NCBI GenBank assembly: GCA_037178855.1
Contig: JASJZC010000007.1
Location: 7,378,001 to 7,442,000, forward strand
DNA: 64,000 bases
From: Oscheius sp. JU75
Taxonomy: Eukaryota > Nematoda > Chromadorea > Rhabditida > Rhabditidae
Direction: 5' to 3'
Made by a program: the position numbers and the translations under genes. Of the stretch, positions 31,729 to 43,100 are shown piece after piece. Position 1 is the first letter of the stretch; each line of letters starts with the position of its first letter. The notes under the pieces are model-generated. The model worked only from the letters and a program-made list of their open reading frames with translations, did not search any database and was not told the origin of the DNA.

Positions 31729-32703
31729 TTTTGGCTAGCTAAGGTTGACTGAAAAAGTTTTTTCCGTTTTAGAAAATCTACATCAAAGACAACCCTCCGC
31801 GTAGGACAGACTGACTTCGTTTCTCTAAATGACGCTTTTTGCTAAAAAGGCCAATTATTTGCGTGGTTTAGATTTTTTCATCTAATCCTTCGGTCGCCCT
31901 GTCCACTCCTTCCCGCTGCTTCTGACGTATTGTCACTGTTAGGTATCCATTTTTTCTTCTTCTAACCTGATCCCTATTTCTTGGCATTGTTTTCTGCAGA
32001 TTTTAGTGCATATATACGCGATTCTCGCAACCTAATTAGTCCCGTTAAATACACGGCCACAATAGTTTTTCCTTCAGAAGGGTTTCTCATGTTGTCACAG
32101 GGATTCGATGAGAGAAGGTTGATTACTCACGATGAGTGAAAACGAGAAAGGATTTATCTTTGCTAACTCTTGGAAAACCGGACATTACTCATTGTCTGTG
32201 GTGTTCCAGTGTTCGCCTAATATTCATCAAAATTAATCCGGTGTATCTCATGGGTTGATAACGCCTTCACTCATGGGTTGAGGATAAAACTTTTTCTCTC
32301 GATGTAGTCAACCACAACCAAATGAATTGGATCTTAATTGCTTGGACGCCTGTTTCCGTGTCGAAGCTATTATTGAACTGAAACTCACTAATTGGCATCT
32401 TGTGGTCACATAATATCCTGTTGTCACAGCTACAATATATTAGCTTTTGACTTTTTAATTGGCACCTGTTTTTACTCCACGGGATGAGTCAGTGGAGCTC
32501 GCGATTAAATTTGCTTCTGCTACTCAGTTATTCAATAAGAGAAGCTAGAACAACAAGAAGAAACTAATAAAACTATATATTAGAGCTTGATGTTTCTTAG
32601 AAGTTTCCTGGCTTTTCTTTCCATTCACCCAAATTTGAGTTCAAATTTAATGTTGATAGTTCCTTACTCAGCTTGTCAGATTCAGATTGTCATTTGTACC
32701 GAA
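31729..32703. other. Gene-free stretch, AT-rich
   Basis: No gene recognised. CATGGGTTGA occurs twice within 30 bases near 32250-32280. The plus-strand frame 32587-32811 overlaps the start of the next gene in another frame. Confidence 0.4.
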
Positions 32704-32979
32704 ATGGGATGTTGCTCGTCCTGTCTACGGGTAATTCTCGATTCAGAGCCCGATGTGAAAATAAACGGTATACAATCCTTTTGCACATCAATCAAAAGAG
32801 CATTGCAGTGATTGAACCGACATCTATCGGTGTGAATGAGCATTCGGTCGTCCAACCAATGCAGCGAGCGCAGAGCGTTGAGAACGCACCCACTTTACAG
32901 GTATCCCTATTTTTTACAACTATGTATGACTTTTCAGGTTCCTTCCTTCACAAGACCGAGAAGAGAGAGCACAGCGTAA
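32704..32979 (+). CDS. Small N-terminally acylated (MGCCSSC) orphan protein
   Basis: Three exons (32704-32767, 32809-32900, 32938-32979) encode 65 residues. The start MGCCSSCL is a strong dual-lipidation signal: Gly2 for N-myristoylation after Met removal and three nearby Cys for palmitoylation, as in Src-family kinases and G-alpha subunits. The rest is short and polar, with EPTSIGVNEHSVVQPM and a basic end (TRPRRESTA). It should sit on the inner face of the plasma membrane or endomembranes. No catalytic domain, so an adaptor or signalling peptide is likely; it is not clearly LAMTOR1, which also starts MGCC. Poly(A) signal 33030-33035. Confidence 0.6.
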
Positions 32980-33035
32980 TTTTCGTTCCTGTACAACTCC
33001 CGTCATCTTTTCTCGCTTCCACGCACAAAAATAAA

Positions 33036-33612
33036 GGACCTTCTAAGATGACTAGAGGTTTCCGGGTGATCTAGTCTCCAACTCTTCTGAATTGAATTTG
33101 TATTAGGTTGACCCGTTCTGTTGTCCCTTAAATGTCCCGTCAGCGAGCGGTCCAAATTCGATTATATAAGCAGTCCTTTCGAAAACAGAGGATCTCTTCA
33201 GAAGTATTTTATCTATCACATTGATCACCACATATAAGCGCAGATATGAGAGCAAGAACAGTAAACAGTAGGATTCATCGGTATAGTTACTATATTTCCC
33301 GCACTAATATCACCAGAAGAGATTAAATATAGGAGATCAGATGCTTGCCTTCTTGGCAAACTTTACCCAGTGCTCGACGGTCTGACGTCCGAGGTCAAGT
33401 ACAATGGACTTGGACTCTCGATTCTCGTCCCGACTTCCCATCGTCACCTCTCGGATGGGCTCCAAGCCGTTGCAGGCCTGCAATTAAACAAATTAGTAAT
33501 AGAAGGAAAAACAACACAGCACGCGCAAAACCCATGAGTAAGCACAAAAATGTTAGGTAAAAACAAGGGGGAGTTACACTGTAAGCCATGCTTAAAAAGG
33601 AGAAATTAAAAA
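33036..33612. other. Intergenic between convergent genes
   Basis: No exon recognised; short frames on both strands without splice context. Confidence 0.4.
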
Positions 33613-35503
33613 TTACAAGGAACTCGTAACCGCCACTTTTTTCTTGGCCGCGTAATCCACTGACAGACCCTGTTCAAATTCGGTAACCAGTCAAAAGTAT
33701 GACTTACCTCATTGGATATTTCATCGTCTGAGCTTTCTCGCCAGCCTTCGCTGGAGTCGTAGAGTGGGTTCACTCTCATTATGAATTCGCAGAGTTGCTC
33801 AAAGTCACGGCTCTGAAAATTGTCATTATTTTTTCAAATGGTATTGTTCTTGCCTGCATCTGAAGACTGCTTCTGACAATGCCGTCGCGACTCTTTACTG
33901 ACCGAGCTGACATTCGGTTCGATTTCAGGCCTTGGCCGTTTGACCTTCTAAACTCATGTAAATACTGAACTTTTTCGAAGATACCTTGACACATTGTGGC
34001 GTTGATTGTGTCGGAAAAAGTTGTCATTTTTCCTCTTTCTCAGCTTGTATCTCAAAGCAGCACATGTAATCATTTCCTTATATGACAGCTTCATCCTATC
34101 GTTAAAATAGGCATAGATGAAGGGGTTACACATATGATTAAGCAGTGTTATCTAAATGCGGTTTTTGTGAAAACTACTTCTAGATGAGCCTACAAGGTGG
34201 AAGATAATGAGTATCCAGGTTGGAGCCAAGTTGACCATAAACGGCTTAGCCAAATATAGCACTGTTGTTATTGTACACAAGAGGGAAGGGTAGAAGAACT
34301 GGAATGTCAGTCGAGCCTGAAAGATCCTTCAGTACTTGGAATTATGATTTTGATGAGAGTGGTTAGCTGGAAATGGGCCCACCTGTTTGCGGAAACGATT
34401 TGCGCTGTTTTGGTTCAGTTTGTTGCAATGGATCTTCTGTTTGACTTGACGAATCTTGAGCAGGACCAGAATGGAGCAGATCCATTGTCCGGCTACGGCA
34501 CTGAGAGTCAGTAAGAGAACAAAGACCACAAACACAGCTGCAACAAAAAGATTAGCTGCAGACACAGTTTCCTCATACTTGTTCGAGTTCCATCTAGAAT
34601 ATTCAGACTGATGGACCACAGTTCTTCGCGGAAGCCAATGAGCGGGTCGGGGAACGATCCGACACTTGCTGAAATTTTCGAGCTGTTAGCAGCTCTTATG
34701 TACTGTATGTGTCTCTCTCTGTCAATTAAGAAAGGTGTAGAAGCTTCACCTGCAATGCCTCCAATAAGCCATGTGAAAATTGAGCCCCCGACTGCTACGG
34801 AAACCCGATTGAAAGACTTTGCCCGCGTTCCATAGTAGCAGATCGCGATGCAGCGATTTAGACCCAACAAGGCGTAGCTCATCTGCAACATAAGGAGCAT
34901 GATCACGGAAGAGCACTGACGAATCGTAAAATTGGATAAGGACATACCACGCCGGCCGTCCAGGAACAGATGTCCGCGAAGGAGACAATGTAACTTCCGA
35001 GGGATGTTTGGTCGACGCCCGTCGAGTTCAGATTCTCCAAAATTTTCTAAACGAGCCGTTTTTGTCGGTATGGCTAGCTCACAATCAGGTTTTCATCAGA
35101 AAAAATGTTGGAATGGCGTGGCACTCGAGCTGTCACTAGGTCCTTCTCTGGCCAAATGATCTGGGTCCCACAGTAAACTCCAGCTAAACAGTAATTCTGG
35201 ATTAGAAAAGGTCTCAATTTTACCAACGATCATCATGACACTATCAGCCAAGGCAACATTGGCCATTAATGTATAGGCTGAAAGTCGAAACACTCGCTTC
35301 GAACATATCATTACCACTGTGGCTCCATTGCATATTATTCCGAGAACGCCTGGAATAACCAATTAAACCCCGACATTTGAGTTTCGAGCTGGAAAAACTC
35401 CGCGTTTCGTTAACGCATGACACAACTTCTAGGGGTAGAGCCGGAACTAACCGAGTACAACGTAGGTGCAGCCGACGGCTGTCATCCAATGTTGATCCTG
35501 CAT
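33613..35503 (-). CDS. Orphan seven-transmembrane receptor (nematode Srx/Srt-like)
   Basis: Twelve exons (35503-35452, 35349-35224, 35183-35083, 35046-34948, 34915-34750, 34668-34579, 34537-34383, 34316-34194, 34151-33985, 33947-33854, 33812-33708, 33669-33613) give 444 residues. Seven hydrophobic helices are visible; TM1 has ICNGATVVM (GN motif), TM3 ends in LLGLNRCIAICYYG (NRC in place of DRY), TM5 is FVVFVLLLTLSAVAG and TM7 holds HMCNPFIYAYF (NPxxY). This fits chemosensory or orphan rhodopsin-like receptors of nematodes. The intron after 33854 is GC-AG; skipping it would end the protein about 22 residues later, so two C-termini are possible. An acceptor (CTTTGCAG) and in-frame codons (YVILT) precede the chosen ATG, so a further 5' exon in the pyrimidine-rich flank is likely. 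Confidence 0.72.
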
Positions 35504-38500
35504 GGTCAAGATGACATAATCTGCAAAGGTCTAAAGGAAATGAATTTGGTGGATAAGAGAGAGGGCTACTGCCCGTATACGTGTTTTTGTTAGGGGCGTG
35601 AAAGCAAAATGGCTATCGCAATCCACAAGTCGGATCGGATTATAATAAAGACAGCAAGGAGATGCCAGACAGAAAAAAATGCTACGAAGTTATGGGCTTT
35701 GCGTGTGGTTATACATAGGAACAGATATAGCTCTGGTTGGAGCACACGCAAGAGAGGCACCCTCAACCGGCAATTGCAAAAAGAGGACAATATGTAATCA
35801 GGGTCTCTTGACGCAAATGAGAGTCAATCTTAAACTATTTTTTTGTAGGAATAGAACATGTCCGAGCTGTAAGTGCGACCCGAACAGGTACACTGACATG
35901 AACGGAAATTAAGAAAATTGGTCGTGTCTTGTGCCGGAAAGATTAGCAGCTGAAAGAAAGGCATCTGTTCTGAGAAAAGCCAACGGTTACAATAATATTT
36001 CGAAAGAGAACAAGAAGAGAATGTACACGGATGGCTCGAGGAAACACTTTATGGTCTCATTCCGGAAAACGGCGACAGCTGAGTGCCGCAGGATTGAAGC
36101 CACGTGGGGGGCCCAGTCGACAGAAAACAATGAAATGGAACAGGTCAAGGGGTCTGTTTCCTTCTCTTTACGCTAAGAGTCCCAGCGTCGCCTGCGGGGA
36201 AGAGCCCGACGGATCGAGTTAACTCTCCTCACAAGGAGTTCCGCTGTAACCCTGACTCTTCTGTCTTCAAAAGACATAACTGAATTGCTTAATTTGAAAC
36301 TTAAAACACCCTCGCGTAGAGTGATGACGTCGAGAGTCAGTCGTATAAGGAACAACTGAGTGCGTATGGATGTGTGGAAATAAAGGCAGTATGTATATGT
36401 TGAAAAACTCTTCTGAACTTCGGGTGAGTCCTGACTCAACCGGTTGCTTAACAACTGCACCCGCTAATTAGGAATGGCAGCACTAAATCCGGTGCTGAAA
36501 AAGTCGGCTAACGAAGGCAGTAATCCAAAAAAGAAGTCAAGGAAGTTACGGTACTTTGCATGACTTCGTACACATTGTTGTCGTAATGACTTGCTCGTTA
36601 TTCACGCCAAGAACCGCGAAAAACTGTGCTCTAAATTTCTAATTGGTTTATGTAATTTATGCAGATCGAATATCATCGTTCACGCTTCGAAAAGCGGTAA
36701 AAATAGAAGAATTGACGTAAAACCAAACGTAGGGAAGCGCACAAATGTACAGATATGACTGCTTTTAGCTACTGCTCTGATTAACTAAAGACAAGGGAGG
36801 CCGCAGGAGCGAAGCCGACGAAATGAACCCAATTGGTGGTTTCAATTGGTGCGTCAAAAGTGCCATCATCCCCCGGTAGCGTGCGCCATTCAGCGCGGGC
36901 GTAAGAGAACGACCGCGAAACGGGGATGGCCCTGATGTCACCTCAACTGCACACACATCAAGACATCCATAGATTGCAGGATACTCGACCCGGTTTTAAA
37001 ACAAAGATGTAGGTCAAAGTAGACGGAATGAGGACCCAATTCTGACCTACAGCTGTGTATGGGCTGCAAGTATCATGGGAAAACGAAAATGACGAGCTGA
37101 ATTGCAGGGATGGCGAAAGCGACACTCTTTCAGTTTCGAGAAAGCTTTGTTTTTAGACAAGTGATTGACACTGCCGTGGCCCTATAACATCCAGCTAGGC
37201 ACAGAAATAGGGATATGGAACGGCGACAAAGAATCTCCTAATTTTGAAATGTAGACTGGACTGACTGCACAGGAAGCGGTTTCTGAGGGTTTGGGGTCTT
37301 ACTTCCGCTCTCAATGATTCCTTGACCCATGGCTGGAGAAGTTCAAAAAGAGGGCCCACCTTGGATAACATAAGGGATCGTGTGATTAGTGAGTGGAGTG
37401 GGGGCTGGCCACGAATTATCGTGCCAGATAATTGCAACAAACAAAGTCCAACATAATTCTTAGCTCGAATAAGATTTATGATCAGTTTCGGGAATAGGAG
37501 AAAATAACTTCTTAACAAGAACATAAATTACAGGCTGAGATTCTAGCGAGGACAGCTGACGGGAAACAAGAACTACTTTTATGATGTTCTATTCCACGCA
37601 TGCTTGCCTGGATATTATCCACTAGATGCCATAAAAATAGGCTAAGATTCTAGTATAATTTATGTTCCAAAAAGGCAAACCGAACGCTAAAGTGGACTAG
37701 GAACAAGAGGTAGGAACGAGCTGCTTCGAGGCTGAAAAATTTATCTAGGTTCAAAATGCAGGCAATTACCATGCAGTAATGGCGTTTAATGACACAGAAG
37801 GAAAGAAGCGGGACTACTGTTGCGGTTGTGAATTTGACACTCACCTCCGCGCTTCTAATTTTTGCTGCGGAACAGACGCGAAAAGAGACGATCGACCCCT
37901 GCAGGATATCAATTAGGGTATCTACACTAATCATCAAAGGTTGGAGAAAACTGGAGAGTTCTTGCTCTAAATTTGGAGGACCTCATAGAGGCTCAAAGGC
38001 AGCCGTTTGCCGTATGCCTGGGGTATCAGAGGGATAATTGAACGCATAGCGAGTCAAGTGGCTCCGAGAGAAATTAGTCCAGTGTGCTGAAGCCGAAACT
38101 CAACCCATCCTCAGACCAAATAGGCACCGATTTCCATAATCTGATATGTGGCCGTATGACGGTGTTGTAGTTTTAGTGTGTGAGTGACTGGATCAAGGGC
38201 ACGACATGTGGTATTTATACGAGGAATTATAAACAGATGCGAGTAGATCAGGGGATGACGTGAAAACTCGGGTTGTTGAAGACGAAAATAGCTCAAATTC
38301 GCATCAAATCCCTTGTGTTTAACTCATGGATTTTGAAGACAGCTTAGATTAAAGAAGTTGATTACATTTAACTTTAAGAAGTTGATAACATTTAAGAGCA
38401 AAGGTTCGGCGAGAGTCTCTTGACTAGCACGCTAGCAGTTAATGTCATCCAGTAAACCATGGGTACACGGTACGTGCAAGTATGACACGGAGCTGAAAAT

Positions 38501-38870
38501 AAATGGCAAACAGCCATTGTCGCATAGAATCGATGGAACGATAGCCCGGATTAGTGTTATATTATAACTTCTGGCCAAAAGTCGATAAAACCAAACTGTT
38601 ATCAGAAAGAATGCTATCAGCTGCCCACCATGCTGAATAAAGCTGGCCGGGCCCTTGTTATATTTCCTTCCGACTCAAATTTCCTGAACACAAAGCAAGT
38701 GATTGGCAAAAGAATTGTCGCTGCTGCGACGTGAGCTGCGCCGTGATGTTATGAAGAGCGTCGGCTGCGGTAAATAGCTGGCCAAAGAGCCTCTCCTGAA
38801 CGAGTCAACGGGTGGTGGAATTCCTAGCTCTTTATCCAACTGAGCATGGCGCACTGAAATTGTAATTGAG
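35504..38870. other. 3.4-kb gene-free flank, pyrimidine-rich on the minus strand
   Basis: No recognisable exon on either strand. The plus strand is visibly purine-rich over most of 35.8-38.7 kb, that is pyrimidine-rich in the sense direction of the receptor gene it precedes. It may be promoter plus a long 5' intron. Small frames here carry no domain. Confidence 0.4.
38351..38394. repeat. Tandem pair of a ~21-bp AT-rich unit
   Basis: AAGAAGTTGATWACATTTA occurs twice head to tail (about 38352-38370 and 38376-38394) with one mismatch and a short linker. Confidence 0.6.
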
Positions 38871-40111
38871 CTATATGAGAGGCAGCCCACGTTTTGCCTC
38901 GAGTCCCGGGACGTACTTCAATTTGTCGACGACTGTCTTATAGCGCCTAAAGAAATTGCACATGGCAATGAAGAAAATGCACTCACCTAAAGTAGAGAAA
39001 GGCCTGGAAGCAGGCACAAATCTGCACAGGGAGAAACGAGAGGGCGGAAGAGAAGAAAGGATACCCTGAAATACTCAATTAGCACGAAAAACAATCTCAA
39101 GGGTACCGTACAAATAGCTGAATTGACTGGGTTCTCCAGCCGCATTAGGTTTCATCCTGGGGGCCAGCTCGTCATCCACAACACAAACCACCATCAGGAC
39201 TGCGGTACAAAGTACGATACCTAGAATAATTTTAATAAACTGAAATTGCTGCTCGACTTACTTCCTATGATGTAACAAATAGCTGATATCAGGGTGCAGA
39301 AAGTTCTTCTCAAATGCCCAATTATCCCTAACCCAAAAGCCATGCAGCACACTGTTGCTCCAGAAATATGTAGCAGAGCCGGTACACCAAGCCGAACTGA
39401 AAGGTATGAGCAAAAATTGAGTGTACTCACCAATAACAGCAAGAGATGCCAAAGAGAAGTCAGTTAGATCAACGCCAGTGAGCATAGGATTGAAAAAGCA
39501 TTTGTACTCGGCAACGTAGTCTGAATAGGGGTGGATAAAGAAAATCCGAAAAAGGTACTAGATAGCTCGTCTTCTGTGAACTGTCGGTGCGTTTCATTCA
39601 ACCAATAATAGCGGCAGATTTTGAAATAGCCAATGTTATAGTTGAATGTTGATTCCTAAATGTAAAGCTGAAGTTAATTAGAAATCTCTATGCTCTAGAC
39701 GAGTCACGTCTGGACATTGTTTTCGATAAAAAAATAAAAGCCTAAACCATTTCAAAACGGTATATTTATTTAGAAACATGAGCAAATGTTTGATCTGTGA
39801 ACGTTCCAATGGCCTAAGAGTAACTTACAATTGATTCCCCATTGTCGTTAGTCTTGTTCAGCGGTCTTGGTTCCGTCAAAAACACCCAGTTGTTCATGAA
39901 TATTGGGAATGTTTGTAGGATGATGACTAGAATACTTGCTGCCAGCGCCGCTGAGTATAGCACGTTGTCGGTACATCTTGCTTCAATCACATACTGAAAA
40001 GGTATAATTTGAGAAGGTATGAATGAGAACCTTTGCAATCTTCTCGGAGAGTTTCATTGGCGGTGTGTCGATATCGTGGTTCGGCTGCCGGACTATAGTA
40101 CGAGGTGCCAT
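38871..40111 (-). CDS. Stargazin/TARP-like tetraspan (CACNG family)
   Basis: Eight exons (40111-40031, 39993-39829, 39655-39559, 39520-39431, 39396-39262, 39220-39107, 39065-38987, 38946-38871) encode 278 residues. Four membrane helices lie at about 35-58, 145-165, 173-198 and 226-250. The large first extracellular loop begins NNWVFLTEP and contains FKICRYYW, reminiscent of the W...C region of claudin-fold proteins. The strongest match is the last helix: FSYLYGYPFFSSALSF followed by FLYFRRYK, corresponding to stargazin YSYGWSFYFGALSF and its post-helix FIDRHK. TARPs (STG-1 and STG-2 in C. elegans) traffic and gate AMPA-type glutamate receptors at synapses. The short C-terminus (GLPLI) lacks the usual TTPV-type PDZ ligand. 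Another claudin-superfamily member is the main alternative. Confidence 0.7.
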
Positions 40112-43100
40112 GCTCAATTAGACTCTAGCTCTAATTTCTAAATAAGAAAAGATAAACACATGAGATTTAGCACTAGATTGAGAGAGTCGGGTGTAACTCA
40201 ATCTGTTTGGGGTTTGTGGTAACGTGAGGAGAAAAGGTTGTACTGGAGTTAAACTGAAGAGAATTTAAGAGTTAGACCAGCCCGTGCTTGCAAATTGTGT
40301 CCAACAAAACGGATGAATGAATTTGGTGCAACTGGAAGACTCTTCGGGAAATGAGAAGAGTCCCGAGCTCCACAAAGAAAATTGGACCACATATTGGGTG
40401 CGTCTATGTGGCCTTACCCTTTTTAGTTGTAAACGGGCGGAGCCCCTGTTTTGTGAATATTTTTACTACGAAATATGCTGTTCCTGCAAGATACCCATGA
40501 AAATACTTTAATGTCTACAAATAATGAAACGTGGCATGGAAATCTCTTCCAGATTGTAGAAGCAGCATGAAGTTACTAGATAGCATAAAAACATTTTGTT
40601 CCACATTAACTGCCATGAACAGCGTTAGCCAGCGGTACCTGTCGAACGTGCTTCGGGATGCTCCCGCCTTTAAGCGACATGATTGACAATAGCGGGGCCA
40701 AATTGGCAGGAGCGAATCACTGGGCAGGCATTTTTATTTTAATCTTTTACGTGTTACACTACGGTGTCGTGTTTTTGGGAACCCACTCCCGCCTTTATCT
40801 TTGCCAGTAAATTGTTTTTGTTCGCAAACTTTCAAAATTGACTGGATTAAGGAAAAAATAGGAAGCATTCAAGCATTAGTCAACAACGTTTGCTGTTTTC
40901 TTACTGTTATCTGCTTAGTGACAAATGCGCACAGAACAGCAGGTAAACTTGTATATCTATCCAATTCATTATTTTAACTCTAATCTAGGGAAATCTTTGC
41001 TCTTTTAAGCTTTTACCGGTCGGCTTCGCCGTCTTGCGACGGCACTACTTGCTGTATTGCTCTTCAGTTTGGGAAAGAGTAGGTGGTTGAAAACAGTTGA
41101 AAGTTCAAAAGAAATTCAAGGCAAGAAATTTATTTGGTAAAAGAAGGATGTCTCTCCCTGTCTCTCTGGCTCTCTGTCGCTCTGTATCTATATCTCTATG
41201 TCTCTCTGTCTCTTTGAGCAGATATTTTGTCCCTCTCTCTGTCTGCCTGTCTCTTTGTCACTCTCACTGCTTCTGTCTTTCTGTCTTTCTGCCCATCTGT
41301 TTCGCTGTCTCTCTGTGGTACCACCCATGAGAAACAAAATTCGTCGTCCCATTTCTGAGTTATTGTCCAACTCAATTAGTTGGTAATAATTTACAATAAT
41401 AGCAATATACAGCTTTTTGTTTTGCTTTTTTGGCCTCGGAGAAGCAAACAAGCAAACAAACAGAGTCAGCCACAGACACCATCGCGCTTTCATAGTTTAG
41501 ATCGCATGTAGCCTCCCAATTTATTGTCGTCCTCCTGTCGTGAGCCTGACGTTTGGCATTCTCTGTTGAGATAAATGTCTTTTTTTCTAAAGGGTCACGA
41601 TAGACGAAGTGCCATTTGCGTATACACAAAGAGCGGTAGCAGTCCGCTGTTGTCGTCGTTGATTTATTCATCCACGAGTCACAAAAGATGCTGACCGGGG
41701 TGCCATTTTCGTTGTCATTAGTTTTCACAGCCTAATGAGAGTAGGTCTTCAAGTGTCGGCAGTAATGGCCCCACATGCGTTAACAAGAGGACCCGAGGAA
41801 ACCCATAAATTGTGCTCTAATTCACTTTCCAACCCAACTTAAGGTCCTAATTGCCGACGATAATAGCATTCCGACGAACGCTCATCGGAACGCCAAAATT
41901 CATATATCTCCGGTCCAACTGCTTGCTTTTAATTAGCCGCGGGTCGTCTTCATTTCAACAAGTCATCCTCAAGATAAGCTGTCTAATGCAGCCTCCAGTT
42001 TGACCCCCCTTCCACTGTCCTCATTTTTACCATTTTGCCTAAAAAAAAACACCATAAATGAGTCTGTCGGAGTTCCAATAACCCCATACCGTTGCCTCAC
42101 AAAAGGCCTATACGCATTTACGGCTCCCAATAAAAACAACAGAACGCCGACATCGTAACCTTAGGTATACGATCTCTTCATTCATAGTATCCCGATGAGG
42201 TGCTTTCCTCTTTTGACCTCTATCACCGAATTTCCGGTTGGCCCGGGTCTCTTAAATCTAGTTAGCATGTAATAATAGTGCTTGGTTGATGAGCCATTAG
42301 CCTGGCACAGTAATTGTGGGTTCCGTAGACTCTGCATTTGTTTACCGAACCCGTATCAATTTGCTCCGTCAGATTTGAACCCTCCCACGGTGTGAGTCGA
42401 ACCGATTCTATTTCCGAGAACGTTATCAATGCTGCAATGTAATGCGTTCACCTTCCCAAAAATGGATATTTCAAATTTATCGTCAAGTCCTTCATTGAGA
42501 AACTGTCTTTCTCATCATTAGATCACAATTATTTTCACGTTCTGAACCGACAATTAAAACTTGCTAGTTTCTCTTCAACTAAGCTCTTATGGTACAGATA
42601 AATTTGCTTCTTCAGCTTTGAAAGAGTATCTAAGCATCCTTTTTGCAATTAGCTCAGCCTTTTAGGAGATCCATTACCAGATGCTAACCTCTGCGGTAAT
42701 ACGATACTCGTCAGTTGCCTCTTGTTTCCACTTGGACTTCACTTTGCTATATTTCTGCCTCATTAGTCCATTTTCTTCTAGCCCCAAAGACTGAGAATTG
42801 TATGCTTTCAGTCACATTGGCACTTTTCTGAGATCAAACACATCAATCTGTCCTGGCTGTTTGTCACCTATTTCCTCCTCAATAATGACTCTTTTGGGGA
42901 AAAATACTTGCGGGTTCCCTCCAGAAGATTGGAAATACGTGAGAGTAATTTGCTTCGTTGGTGGTCGTCGCTCGCGGTTTATTGCATCTCTGCAGCTCTC
43001 TTAATACGAGTGCGCTCACACACCGTCGTCCAAAGAAACCTCCCCGAGATCCGCTCTAAGCGCCTCGGTCGATTTACTTTGAGTCTCTCTTATAGTCAAA

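Noticed and set aside
35590-35790. Hydrophobic minus-strand frame upstream of the 7TM receptor
   Set aside because: Could be taken for a first receptor exon, but there is no suitable donor joining it to the acceptor before 35503.
41097-41493. Ser/Leu/Cys-rich and Arg/Glu-rich frames on both strands
   Set aside because: They are translations of the pyrimidine microsatellite at 41151-41330.
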